A program made the position numbers and the translations under genes. Positions 1-6,597 of a stretch of DNA of 15,159 bases are shown here, piece after piece (position 1 is the first letter of the stretch; every line of letters starts with the position of its first letter). The notes under the pieces are model-generated. The model did no database searches and had not been told where the DNA came from. It was given only the letters and a program-made list of their open reading frames with translations. This stretch comes from Clostridium_AD sp047624165 (GTDB taxonomy: Bacteria; Bacillota; Clostridia; Clostridiales; Clostridiaceae), in assembly GCA_047624165.1 (NCBI GenBank), contig JBLHPD010000118.1, positions 1 through 15,159 on the forward strand, written 5' to 3'.

Positions 1-951
1 GATAATATAGAATTTGTGCATGGAAAAGGAAAAAGAAAAACTAAAATACAGAAGTTTATTGAAGACCTTTCAGAGTTTATAGAAAAACAAAAAAAATATG
101 ATGATTATACCAAAACTTTTGATGGGAAAAATAGTTTTTCAAAAACTGATAAAGATTCAACTTTCATGCATATGAAGGAAGATCATATGCGAAATTCGCA
201 ACTAAAACCAGGATATAATATGCAAATAGGGGTAGAGGGTGAATATATTGTTGGGATAGATATTTCTAGTGAAAGATCTGATCAACTAACTTTTATTCCA
301 TTTTTAAAAAAACTAAGAGAGAAATTATCACAAATATTTGATAGTATAATAGCTGATGCTGGATATGAAAGTGAAGAAAATTATATGTATTTGGAGTCCA
401 CCGGGCAACGCACATTTATAAAACCACAAACTTATGAAAGCATGAAAAAGAGAAGCTTTAAAAATAATATAAGCAAGCGAGAAAATATGAGTTATGATGA
501 AGTAAATGATGAATATACTTGCCATAACAATAAAAAATTAAAGGTTATTTACAATACGGTAAGAAAGTCAAAGTCTGGATATCAGGCTAGTATAACAGTT
601 TATGAATGTGAAGATTGTGATGCCTGTCAGTATAAACCAAAATGTACAAAAGCAAAGGGTAACAAAAGACTAAGCGTATCTAAAAAATTTATTCGAAAAA
701 GATTAAAGTCATTAGAAAATATAACAAGTTCCGAAGGAATCATGTTAAGAACTAATAGGTCGATTCAGGTTGAAGGAGCATTTGGAGTTTTGAAAGAAGA
801 TCATGGGTTTAGAAGATTTTTAACTAAAGGGAAAATTAATGTGAAAACTGAATTTACTCTTTTATGCTTTGGATATGACATAAATAAATTCCATAATAAG
901 ATACAAAATGATAGATGTGGAATTCTATTGCATGAAATAAAAGTAGCTTAA
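1..951 (+). CDS. IS1182-like transposase, 5'-truncated by window edge
   Basis: This is the C-terminal part of a DDE transposase that would catalyse cut-and-paste movement of an insertion sequence. The frame is open to base 1 (it reads DNIEF before the GTG at 16), so the gene starts outside the window and the GTG is not a credible start. IS1182-type landmarks are the GYNMQIGVE segment near bases 220-240, the DAGYESEENY block near 355-385 (probably the second catalytic Asp), a Cys cluster (CEDCDACQ...KC, near 607-645) and RSIQVEGAFGVLK near 760-795, carrying the expected catalytic Glu. The first catalytic Asp should lie upstream of the window. Family members are usually about 450-550 residues, so roughly a third is missing here only because of the edge. 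The visible part has no internal stop or frameshift, so the element may be intact. The family call is by motif recognition. Confidence 0.88.
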   Translation, partial: DNIEFVHGKGKRKTKIQKFIEDLSEFIEKQKKYDDYTKTFDGKNSFSKTDKDSTFMHMKEDHMRNSQLKPGYNMQIGVEGEYIVGIDISSERSDQLTFIPFLKKLREKLSQIFDSIIADAGYESEENYMYLESTGQRTFIKPQTYESMKKRSFKNNISKRENMSYDEVNDEYTCHNNKKLKVIYNTVRKSKSGYQASITVYECEDCDACQYKPKCTKAKGNKRLSVSKKFIRKRLKSLENITSSEGIMLRTNRSIQVEGAFGVLKEDHGFRRFLTKGKINVKTEFTLLCFGYDINKFHNKIQNDRCGILLHEIKVA

Positions 952-980
952 AATTCAAAAAAAATAATATTTTAAAATTA

Positions 981-1003
981 GGAGATTTAAAAATCTTCTT
1001 TTT
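981..1003 (+). terminator. Weak Rho-independent terminator after transposase
   Basis: Arms GGAGATTT (981-988) and AAATCTTC (991-998) pair with one G-U wobble and are followed at once by five T residues. It lies 30 bp after the transposase stop codon. The stem is short and AU-rich, so it is probably inefficient. Confidence 0.5.
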
Positions 1004-1025
1004 GTAATGTAAAAAAATAGAATGG

Positions 1026-1069
1026 CACTAAAAAATAACAATGAAAAGTATGATTTTTTAGTGTTTTTA
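1026..1069 (+). repeat. 11-bp inverted repeat with 16-nt loop
   Basis: CACTAAAAAAT (1026-1036) and ATTTTTTAGTG (1053-1063) are perfect reverse complements, followed by a T-rich run. It lies inside the non-coding 3' part of the insertion sequence. It may be a second weak terminator that shields the element, or may block transcription entering from the flank. Confidence 0.45.
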
Positions 1070-1090
1070 TTAAAATAAATAAGGAAAAGA

Positions 1091-1142
1091 GGCTGTCTCT
1101 TCAAATGATTTTTTAATCATTTTGAGACAGCCCCCTTTTTTT
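1091..1142 (+). terminator. Hairpin terminator overlapping the IS right end
   Basis: GGCTGTCTC...CAAATGATT (1091-1110) pairs with AATCATTTTGAGACAGCC (1115-1132), with a 2-nt irregularity in the left arm, and a T run follows from 1136. The opposite strand also carries a T-rich stretch after the stem (TCTTTTCC), so it could stop transcripts from yajQ, which converges from the right. The right arm doubles as the probable terminal inverted repeat of the insertion sequence. Confidence 0.7.
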
Positions 1143-1159
1143 AATATATACAACTTTTT

Positions 1160-1200
1160 AAATATAAGAAAGAGCTTTCTAAATATAGAAAGAACTATCT
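1160..1200. repeat. Imperfect ~20-bp tandem repeat at yajQ 3' end
   Basis: Two adjacent units, 1160-1180 and 1181-1200, both start AAATATA and carry GAAAGA-[GA]-CT-[TA]-TCT. They differ by one gap and two substitutions. The second unit contains the yajQ stop codon (1195-1197, minus strand), so the gene end looks duplicated outward. Confidence 0.6.
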
Positions 1201-1686
1201 ATAATTAGTGAATTGTAGCGCAATACCAAAATCTTTTGATTTTACAAGTGTCATTACTTCTTGTAAATCATCGAGGTCCTTACCAGTAATCCTTAATTGG
1301 TTATCCATAATTTGTGCTTGAACTTTGATTTTAGTAGCTTTAATTTCTGCAATTATTTTTTTCGCTTTTTCCGTAGAAATACCTTTTACAATTTTAGCGG
1401 TTTGTCTTGCAGAACCTAAAGTAGCTTCATCTTGCTTACCTAGGTCTAATGCTTTTCCAGATATACCTCTTTTAATTAATTTACTTACAAGAACTTCTAT
1501 AACTGATTTTAATTTAAAATCATCATCGGATATTATTTTAATATCTTCTTTCCCTAAATTGATTTCAGTAATAGTGTTTTTAAAATCATATCTCTGTTTG
1601 ATTTCTTTTAATGCTTGGTTTATTGCATTGTCTACTTCTTGCATATCTACATCTGATACTATGTCAAACGAATGTGCAGCTGCCAT
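1195..1686 (-). CDS. yajQ: YajQ family nucleotide-binding protein
   Basis: The 163-residue product is the usual YajQ length. It opens with the family signature SFDIVSDVDMQEVDNAINQALKEIKQRYDF (split over residues 6-35) and has the later KIIAEIKATKIKVQAQI segment and a C-terminal LQFTNYR. The fold is two ferredoxin-like (UPF0234) domains. Family members bind nucleotides or nucleic acid, and one Xanthomonas member is reported to bind cyclic di-GMP. Whether this protein does so cannot be read from the sequence. The ATG at 1686 is preceded on the minus strand by AGGAGG about ten bases upstream, a strong site. The gene stands alone, convergent with the insertion sequence and divergent from the kinase gene. 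Its 3' end carries a short tandem duplication, but the reading frame is intact. Confidence 0.93.
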   Translation of the reverse strand: MAAAHSFDIVSDVDMQEVDNAINQALKEIKQRYDFKNTITEINLGKEDIKIISDDDFKLKSVIEVLVSKLIKRGISGKALDLGKQDEATLGSARQTAKIVKGISTEKAKKIIAEIKATKIKVQAQIMDNQLRITGKDLDDLQEVMTLVKSKDFGIALQFTNYR

Positions 1687-1715
1687 AACTTAAAAACCTC
1701 CTCTATATTTTTTAT

Positions 1716-1757
1716 TAATTAATAGAATTCAAATAATTAATAGAATTCTATTAATTA
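1716..1757. promoter_or_regulatory. Direct repeat plus 24-bp perfect palindrome (operator candidate)
   Basis: The 15-mer TAATTAATAGAATTC occurs at 1716-1730 and again at 1734-1748, 18 bp apart. The second copy is the left half of a perfect 24-bp palindrome, 1734-1757, centred on GAATTC. It lies 30-70 bp upstream of the yajQ start, where a promoter or operator would be expected. The function is inferred; the symmetry is directly visible. Confidence 0.4.
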
Positions 1758-1968
1758 ATAGTAAATTAATAATCATAAAATGTCCAGTGGTTAAAGTGTA
1801 AAGATTAAAGTTTTATGCAGGTTGCACTAATATAACCTACTATTAATACAAATTATACAAGAAAATAATATTATTTATATATAGTTAAAGATAAATCTAA
1901 TTTCACTAAGGTTTATTGAAAACTTAACGATATACATATTAAACAAGAAGGTATATGTTTTAAATGCG

Positions 1969-1986
1969 ATTATGATGAATCATAAT
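1969..1986. promoter_or_regulatory. Inverted repeat upstream of histidine kinase gene
   Basis: ATTATGAT (1969-1976) and ATCATAAT (1979-1986) are perfect complements separated by GA. The left half plus GAA (ATTATGATGAA) recurs at 2762-2772, just ahead of the LytTR regulator gene. A shared regulator-binding half-site is possible. In AT-rich DNA an 11-base match can also be chance. Confidence 0.3.
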
Positions 1987-2020
1987 ATGTGGAATAAATG
2001 TTTAAAAGGAGAAAAAAATA

Positions 2021-2659
2021 GTGATAGTAAGTGAAAAAAATAAATTAAATAATATTAAAGTTTATAGGAAACTTAATAAAAAGGAAAGCTATATAAATCA
2101 ACATTTCCTTTTTAATACGTTAAATAGCATATTATCGCTTTGCAGGGAAAATCCAGAAGAAGCTAGGAAAGTTGTTTTAGAACTTAGTAGCTACTTAAGA
2201 TTTAATTTTAATGTATCAGATGGAGTTGTTCTTTTGTTTGATGAAATGGAGTGTATAAAATCATATTTGTATATTCAAAAGGTTAGATTTGGAGATAAGT
2301 TAAATATTGTGTACGATATTCAAGAAGATATAAATTTTTTAATCCCTAAAAATTCGCTATATAACTTAATAGAAAACGCAATTAGCCATGGAATTTTAAA
2401 AAAAAGTAATGGAGGAACCTTAAGCTTTATTATTAAGCGAGATATAGAAAAAATAGTGATAAAAATAGAAGACGACGGCGTTGGCATGGCGGAGGCGCAA
2501 ATATTACAGATACTTAGTCAAGAGAACTGTGGTTCAATTTCAACTTCAAATTCTCAGTACAAAGATTTATATAATGCTAAGCTAGAAGTGAGTAGTGAAT
2601 TACGAATTGGAACCTGTATAACTTTATTTATACCAATAGAGAGTATAATATACGTTTAG
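2021..2659 (+). CDS. Sensorless GHKL (LytS-type) histidine kinase
   Basis: This 212-residue protein has the His_kinase (LytS/YehU-type) and HATPase folds only. The phospho-acceptor block INQHFLFNTLNS puts the His at residue 28, with Gln where the family usually has Pro. The N-box NSLYNLIENAISHG spans 111-124, the G1 box DDGVGM 151-156, and a final GT-x-[IL] strand starts at 197. The usual G2 lid between them is short and poorly conserved. No transmembrane helix, GAF or PAS domain is present; only about 25 residues precede the His block, and stops upstream exclude a longer protein. The GTG start at 2021 has AAAGGAG nine bases upstream. The LytTR regulator downstream is the obvious partner, which suggests a cytoplasmic two-component pair whose input must come from another protein or from the concentration of a cytosolic ligand. 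Confidence 0.85.
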   Translation: MIVSEKNKLNNIKVYRKLNKKESYINQHFLFNTLNSILSLCRENPEEARKVVLELSSYLRFNFNVSDGVVLLFDEMECIKSYLYIQKVRFGDKLNIVYDIQEDINFLIPKNSLYNLIENAISHGILKKSNGGTLSFIIKRDIEKIVIKIEDDGVGMAEAQILQILSQENCGSISTSNSQYKDLYNAKLEVSSELRIGTCITLFIPIESIIYV

Positions 2660-2727
2660 CTTTGGTTGATTAAATATATTTTCTGAAAAGATTACTTATA
2701 ACAACAAATTGACAATATTTCCAGTAT

Positions 2728-2757
2728 AAAGTAAGCTTGTAATAAATGAATTACTTT
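2728..2757. repeat. 7-bp inverted repeat ahead of LytTR gene
   Basis: AAAGTAA (2728-2734) and TTACTTT (2751-2757) are complementary across a 16-nt spacer, in the 125-bp gap between the kinase and regulator genes. A TTGACA at 2709-2714 lies just before it, but no acceptable -10 follows at 16-18 bp. Possible operator; weak. Confidence 0.25.
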
Positions 2758-2796
2758 TATTATTATGATGAAATTTAAATATGGGTGGGGTATATT

Positions 2797-3555
2797 ATGT
2801 TAAGAGTAGTTTTAGTAGATGATGAACAATTATCTTTAGACGAACTAAGTTTTATTTTAAGCAAATACATTGAAATAGAAATTATAGGTAAATATTTAGA
2901 CCCATTAAGTGCTTTAGAATTTATAAAAGAATTCAAACCGGAGATCGTATTTCTAGATATACAAATGCCGGAAATTGATGGGTTTGCTTTGGCCGAAGAG
3001 ATAGGTAAGATGGATTTTCCAGTGAGTATTGTATTTGCCACAGTATTTGATAAATATGCTATAAAAGCTTTTGAAATGAATGCTATTGATTATGTTCTAA
3101 AACCCTTTTCTGAGAAAAGGCTTAAGATTACAATGGATAAAATAAACGAAAGATATAACTGTAATCAAAATACACCATCTTATAGCTATAATAATATACT
3201 TTTAGGACAAAAGGCAATTATAGGTATGAAAAAGCTACCACTTTGGAAGGATGAATGTATATATCTTGTGCATCCACAAGATATATTATATTGCACAGTG
3301 CTCAATAAAGAGGTGTTTGTTTTAACTAAGGATGTTAAATTTACAACACACTACACATTAAATCAATTAGGAAATAAATTGCTTGATCATGATTTTTTTA
3401 GAAGTCATAAAAGCTATCTGGTTAATTTAAATAAGATTTATAAAATAGTTCCATGGTTTAATAGTACTTTTGTGCTTCAAATAGAAGGTTTAAAAGAGGA
3501 AGTACCAGTAAGTAGGCACTATGTTAAGGATTTTAAAAAAATGCTTAACATGTAA
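2797..3555 (+). CDS. LytTR-family response regulator
   Basis: This is a DNA-binding response regulator of 252 residues from the ATG at 2797. I prefer this start because MLRVVLVDDE matches how receiver domains begin and GGGTGGGG lies six bases upstream; a GTG at 2785 would add four residues. The receiver domain (about 1-118) has the acidic pair D8-D9, the phospho-acceptor D54 in FLDIQMPEIDG, T82 and K102 in LKPF. The LytTR domain (about 148-248) shows the typical DFFRSHKSYLVNLNKI and VPVSRHYVKDFKK segments, which bind DNA through a beta-sheet fold. The partner is very likely the upstream kinase. LytTR systems often control cell-envelope, biofilm or peptide-related genes, but no such target lies next to it, so the regulon is unknown. 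Confidence 0.92.
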   Translation: MLRVVLVDDEQLSLDELSFILSKYIEIEIIGKYLDPLSALEFIKEFKPEIVFLDIQMPEIDGFALAEEIGKMDFPVSIVFATVFDKYAIKAFEMNAIDYVLKPFSEKRLKITMDKINERYNCNQNTPSYSYNNILLGQKAIIGMKKLPLWKDECIYLVHPQDILYCTVLNKEVFVLTKDVKFTTHYTLNQLGNKLLDHDFFRSHKSYLVNLNKIYKIVPWFNSTFVLQIEGLKEEVPVSRHYVKDFKKMLNM

Positions 3556-3645
3556 TGATTAACGATCTTAAAAAAAGTCGATGGTAGGGTAGTTATTTTT
3601 GAAATTACATAATATTATTATCATGGATAAGATAGAGGTGTTTAA

Positions 3646-4029
3646 ATGAAAAAGATACTAATAGTAGATGATGAAGTAAATAATAGATTATTACTTATGG
3701 AAATACTTGAAGAATTTAAAGAACAAGGAGTGGAAATACTTCTGGCAGAAGATGGAAAGCAAGCTCTTGGTATGATCATAAGTGAGAGACCAAATTTGGT
3801 ATTTCTAGATATTATGATGCCTACAATAAATGGTTATGAGGTATGCAATATGGTAAAAAAAGAATTGAAGTTACCAGATATGTATATAGTATTATTAACT
3901 GCCAAGGGACAAGTAGAAGATAAAAGTAAGGGTCGAGATGTTTTGTGTGATAAATATATTACTAAACCTTTTTATTTTAATGAAGTTTTTGCCATAGCTG
4001 AAAATGTATTGGGATTAAAGATACACTAA
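3646..4029 (+). CDS. Stand-alone CheY-like receiver protein
   Basis: This 127-residue single receiver domain has no output domain. Phosphorylation residues are all present: D8-D9 in ILIVDDE, D55 in FLDIMMPTINGYE, T85 in VLLTAKG and K107 in YITKPF. The ATG at 3646 has AGAGGTG five bases before it. It lies 90 bp after the LytTR gene with no clear terminator between them, and the strong terminator comes only after this gene, so the three signalling genes may form one transcription unit. It could act as a phosphate sink or relay for the nearby kinase, or bind a target protein directly as CheY or Spo0F do. None of these can be chosen from sequence alone. Confidence 0.88.
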   Translation: MKKILIVDDEVNNRLLLMEILEEFKEQGVEILLAEDGKQALGMIISERPNLVFLDIMMPTINGYEVCNMVKKELKLPDMYIVLLTAKGQVEDKSKGRDVLCDKYITKPFYFNEVFAIAENVLGLKIH

Positions 4030-4098
4030 TAAAAAGAGGAAGCACGGGCCTTGCGATAAAATATGGACATTGGTGTTCAATGAAGTGATAGATGAGGC

Positions 4099-4147
4099 AA
4101 AAAGTATATATTACGATAACTGTAGTTATCGTAATATATACTTTTTT
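4099..4147 (+). terminator. Strong Rho-independent terminator of signalling cluster
   Basis: A perfect 22-bp stem (4099-4120 with 4125-4146) closes a TGTA loop, and a six-T run sits at its 3' side. The A run on the other flank makes it able to act on both strands. It separates the regulatory cluster from recQ. Confidence 0.88.
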
Positions 4148-4219
4148 ATGGAAAAATTTATTTTCTTATGCATTAAAGAATGAAAATTGGTGGTATACTA
4201 TGTTTTAAATATTATAAAG

Positions 4220-4248
4220 TTGACGAAAATAAATAAGAATACTATTTT
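4220..4248 (+). promoter_or_regulatory. Candidate upstream sigma-A promoter for recQ
   Basis: TTGACG (4220-4225), a 17-bp spacer and TATTTT (4243-4248) make a fair promoter. Transcription from it would include the AATCAC-T-GTGATT dyad and give a leader of about 135 nt before recQ. It is weaker evidence than the proximal extended -10 site. Confidence 0.35.
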
Positions 4249-4331
4249 GTTTAAATCACTGTGATTAAATATTTTTTGTGATTGTGCATTTAAAACAAAT
4301 ACAAAGTTTGCAACCATAAAGGAACAAATTT

Positions 4332-4340
4332 TAAAAAATA
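4332..4340 (+). promoter_or_regulatory. Extended -10 promoter of recQ
   Basis: TGTTATACT has the TGn extension and five of six -10 consensus bases, 48 bp upstream of the recQ ATG. The -35 position (near 4312) is poor, as is common with extended -10 promoters. Confidence 0.5.
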
Positions 4341-4387
4341 ATGTTATACTATTATAAGAAATTAATACGTATTAGAGGGAGAAATGT

Positions 4388-6562
4388 ATGTTGCTTGAAG
4401 CACAAGAAAAATTAAAGAAGTATTATGGATATGATACTTTTAGAAAAGGACAAGAGAATGTAATTGACAGTATCATGAGTGGACGTGATACTTTTGCTGT
4501 AATGCCTACGGGTGCAGGAAAATCAGTATGTTATCAGATACCTGCTCTAATGCTACCGGGAGTAACTCTCGTAATATCACCACTTATATCCTTAATGAAG
4601 GACCAAGTAGATACTTTAAATAGTGTAGGGATAGCGGCAACGTATATAAATAGCTCATTAAGTATTAATGAAGTTAATGACAGAATTGATAAAGTAGCTT
4701 GTGGGGAGTTTAAGCTTCTGTATGTTGCCCCTGAAAGGCTAGAATCTGATTTTTTTTGTAGCATGCTAAATAGATTAACAATATCGCTTTTAGCAGTGGA
4801 TGAGGCTCATTGCGTATCTCAGTGGGGGCATGATTTTAGACCTAGTTATTCGGCAATTTCAAGTTTGATAACAAAACTTCCGGGCAGACCAATTATAGCA
4901 GCATTTACTGCTACGGCAACTGAGTCTGTAAGGCTTGACGTTATAAAATTATTAAAATTAAGAGAGCCAGATGTTTATGTAACTGGTTTTAATAGAGAAA
5001 ATTTAAGTTTTTCTGTTATTCGTGGAGAAAATAAAAGAGATTTTGTAATGAAATACATTCAAGACAATAAAGATAAAGTAGGTATAATTTACACCGCTAC
5101 AAGGAAGGAAACGAATAATCTTTATGAACTTTTGCATAAAAAGGGATATAATGTAGGCAAATACCATGCGGGACTTGGAGACGAAAAGCGAAAACAAAAC
5201 CAAGAAAAGTTTTTGTATGATGATATCAACATTATTATAGCTACAAATGCTTTTGGAATGGGAATAGATAAATCAAACGTTAGATATGTAATTCATTATA
5301 ATTTGACAAAAAGTATGGAGGCGTATTATCAAGAGGCAGGTCGTGCGGGCCGAGATGGAGAGCCAAGTGAATGTATATTGTTATTTTCAGCGGCAGATGT
5401 GCTGCTTCAAAATTTTTTTGTTGAGCAAAGTACAGTGTCACCTCAAAGGAAGGTAAATGAGTATAAGAAACTTCAAGCTATGGTGGATTATTCGCACACC
5501 ACTAGATGTTTAAGACAGTTTATTTTAGAATATTTTGGGGAAGAAAATGTTCAAGATAAATGTGGAAATTGTAGTACTTGCAATGATGAAAGTGAACTGG
5601 TAGATATAACTATTGAGGCACAAAAAATATTTTCTTGCATACTTCGTATGAAGGAAAGATTTGGTACTTCATTAATTGCAGATGTACTCCGTGGATCAAA
5701 GAATAAAAAAGTTTTGGACCTTGGATTTGATAGACTGTCCACATATGGAATAATAAAGCAATATACTGTTAAAGAGATAAAAGACATTATAAATGTACTT
5801 ACGGCAGAAGACTATCTATCACTTGCAGATGGTAAATTCCCAGTGGTACGTTTAAAAGAAAAGGCTGTTTCGGTTTTAAAAAATGGAGAAAAAGTATATC
5901 AGAAGGTTGAGAAAAAGAGAGCTAAGGTAACTCGAGATACTGGGCTATTTGAAATATTGCGTAACTTACGAAAAGAAATTTCAGAGAGGGAAAAAGTTCC
6001 ACCTTATATTGTTTTTGCAGATAGTGCTCTAAGGGAAATGAGCGAATATTTCCCAGTAAATAATAAAGAGTTGTTAAGTATCAAAGGAGTGGGAGAGTCT
6101 AAGCTTAATAAGTATGGAGAGGAATTCATTCAGGTTATAAAAAAGTATATGGGAGAAAACAATATAGAACTTACGTCAGATATACTATATAATGAGGAAG
6201 ATGATGAGAAAGATCTAAATGAATGTGCACCTTACAAAGCTTCTAAAAATGGAGATAAGGTGCCCAGCTATGTTATTACATATAATATGTATAAAGAGGG
6301 TAAAAGCATAGAGGAAATAATTAACGAGAGAAAACTTAAAAGCTTAACTGTGCAAGAACATATATTTAAATGTGTTTCTGAGGGTTTTGATGTTAATTTA
6401 GATGACTTTATTCCAAAACATCATGAAGCACTTATTATTGAAGTTATAGAAAAAATCGGAGCTTCAAAGCTCAGACCTATTAAAGAAGCATTACCAGAAG
6501 AAATAGATTATTTAGCTATAAAAGCAACAATATTTAAATACGCGAGCACTAAGATTTCTTAG
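4388..6562 (+). CDS. recQ: ATP-dependent DNA helicase RecQ
   Basis: This is a 3'-5' superfamily 2 DNA helicase that processes recombination and stalled-fork intermediates. Order of parts in the 724 residues: helicase core with Walker A TGAGKS (41-46), DEAH box (138-141) running into the RecQ aromatic-rich loop HCVSQWGHDFRPSY, TATAT (174-178), and motif VI QEAGRAGRDG (315-324). The RecQ-Ct zinc site is C374, C392, C395, C398, followed by a winged-helix region (about 405-500), an HRDC domain (about 518-590) and a C-terminal helix-turn-helix-like region (about 625-715, VPSYVITYNMYKEGKSIEEI). The last part makes it longer than the 609-residue E. coli protein, as in many Firmicutes. AGAGGGAG precedes the ATG at 4388 by about six bases; an ATG at 4384 is out of frame. 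A helicase gene follows 35 bp downstream, probably in the same operon. Confidence 0.95.
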   Translation: MLLEAQEKLKKYYGYDTFRKGQENVIDSIMSGRDTFAVMPTGAGKSVCYQIPALMLPGVTLVISPLISLMKDQVDTLNSVGIAATYINSSLSINEVNDRIDKVACGEFKLLYVAPERLESDFFCSMLNRLTISLLAVDEAHCVSQWGHDFRPSYSAISSLITKLPGRPIIAAFTATATESVRLDVIKLLKLREPDVYVTGFNRENLSFSVIRGENKRDFVMKYIQDNKDKVGIIYTATRKETNNLYELLHKKGYNVGKYHAGLGDEKRKQNQEKFLYDDINIIIATNAFGMGIDKSNVRYVIHYNLTKSMEAYYQEAGRAGRDGEPSECILLFSAADVLLQNFFVEQSTVSPQRKVNEYKKLQAMVDYSHTTRCLRQFILEYFGEENVQDKCGNCSTCNDESELVDITIEAQKIFSCILRMKERFGTSLIADVLRGSKNKKVLDLGFDRLSTYGIIKQYTVKEIKDIINVLTAEDYLSLADGKFPVVRLKEKAVSVLKNGEKVYQKVEKKRAKVTRDTGLFEILRNLRKEISEREKVPPYIVFADSALREMSEYFPVNNKELLSIKGVGESKLNKYGEEFIQVIKKYMGENNIELTSDILYNEEDDEKDLNECAPYKASKNGDKVPSYVITYNMYKEGKSIEEIINERKLKSLTVQEHIFKCVSEGFDVNLDDFIPKHHEALIIEVIEKIGASKLRPIKEALPEEIDYLAIKATIFKYASTKIS

Positions 6563-6581
6563 CGAACACTAAGATTTCTTA
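6542..6581 (+). repeat. 20-bp tandem duplication across recQ stop codon
   Basis: Bases 6542-6561 and 6562-6581 are identical except for one G/A change at the fifth base. The first copy encodes the last six residues of RecQ and the start of its TAG stop. Each copy, with the following G, contains CTAAG-ATTT-CTTAG, a small hairpin. The duplication sits in the 35-bp gap before the next gene's ribosome binding site. Confidence 0.85.
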
Positions 6582-6597
6582 GAAAAAAGGAGAAAAT

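Larger units (their letters stand above)
1..1135 (+). mobile_element. IS1182-family insertion sequence, right part
   Basis: The transposase gene is followed by about 180 bp of AT-rich DNA and then by a hairpin whose right arm ends TTTTGAGACAGCCCCC at about 1135. Clostridial IS1182-type elements often end in a GGGGGCTGTCTCAAAA-like inverted repeat, and this matches the reverse complement of such an end. I therefore infer that the element stops near 1135. The left end and any target duplication are outside the window, so the boundary cannot be confirmed here. Confidence 0.6.
1687..2020. other. Divergent intergenic region yajQ / histidine kinase
   Basis: This 334-bp AT-rich region has no credible gene. 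It holds a 24-bp palindrome and direct repeat near yajQ (1716-1757), a weak stem AGGTT/AACCT near 1820-1839, and an 8-bp inverted repeat ATTATGAT-GA-ATCATAAT at 1969-1986 about 35 bp before the kinase start. I could not find a convincing -35/-10 pair for either gene, although both must start here. Confidence 0.7.
4030..4387. other. Intergenic region between CheY-like gene and recQ
   Basis: No gene is seen in these 358 bp. Contents: a somewhat GC-richer stretch 4040-4098 without an open frame, the strong hairpin terminator 4099-4147, a possible TTGACG(17)TATTTT promoter at 4220-4248, an AATCAC-T-GTGATT dyad at 4254-4266 with another GTGATT at 4279, and an extended -10 promoter at 4332-4340. 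Confidence 0.7.

Noticed and set aside
1325..1693. Open frame of 122 codons opposite yajQ
   Set aside because: It is antisense to a clear YajQ gene, has no ribosome binding site of note and its Ser/Leu/Ile-rich translation is typical of an antisense shadow.
1780..1960. LytTR binding sites upstream of the kinase gene
   Set aside because: I looked for two 9-bp repeats of the known consensus at 12-13 bp spacing; only single imperfect matches such as ATCGTTAAG on the minus strand near 1925 were found.
2785..2796. GTG start at 2785 for the LytTR regulator
   Set aside because: It would place the GGTGGGG ribosome binding site inside the coding region; the ATG at 2797 fits both that site and the usual receiver N-terminus.
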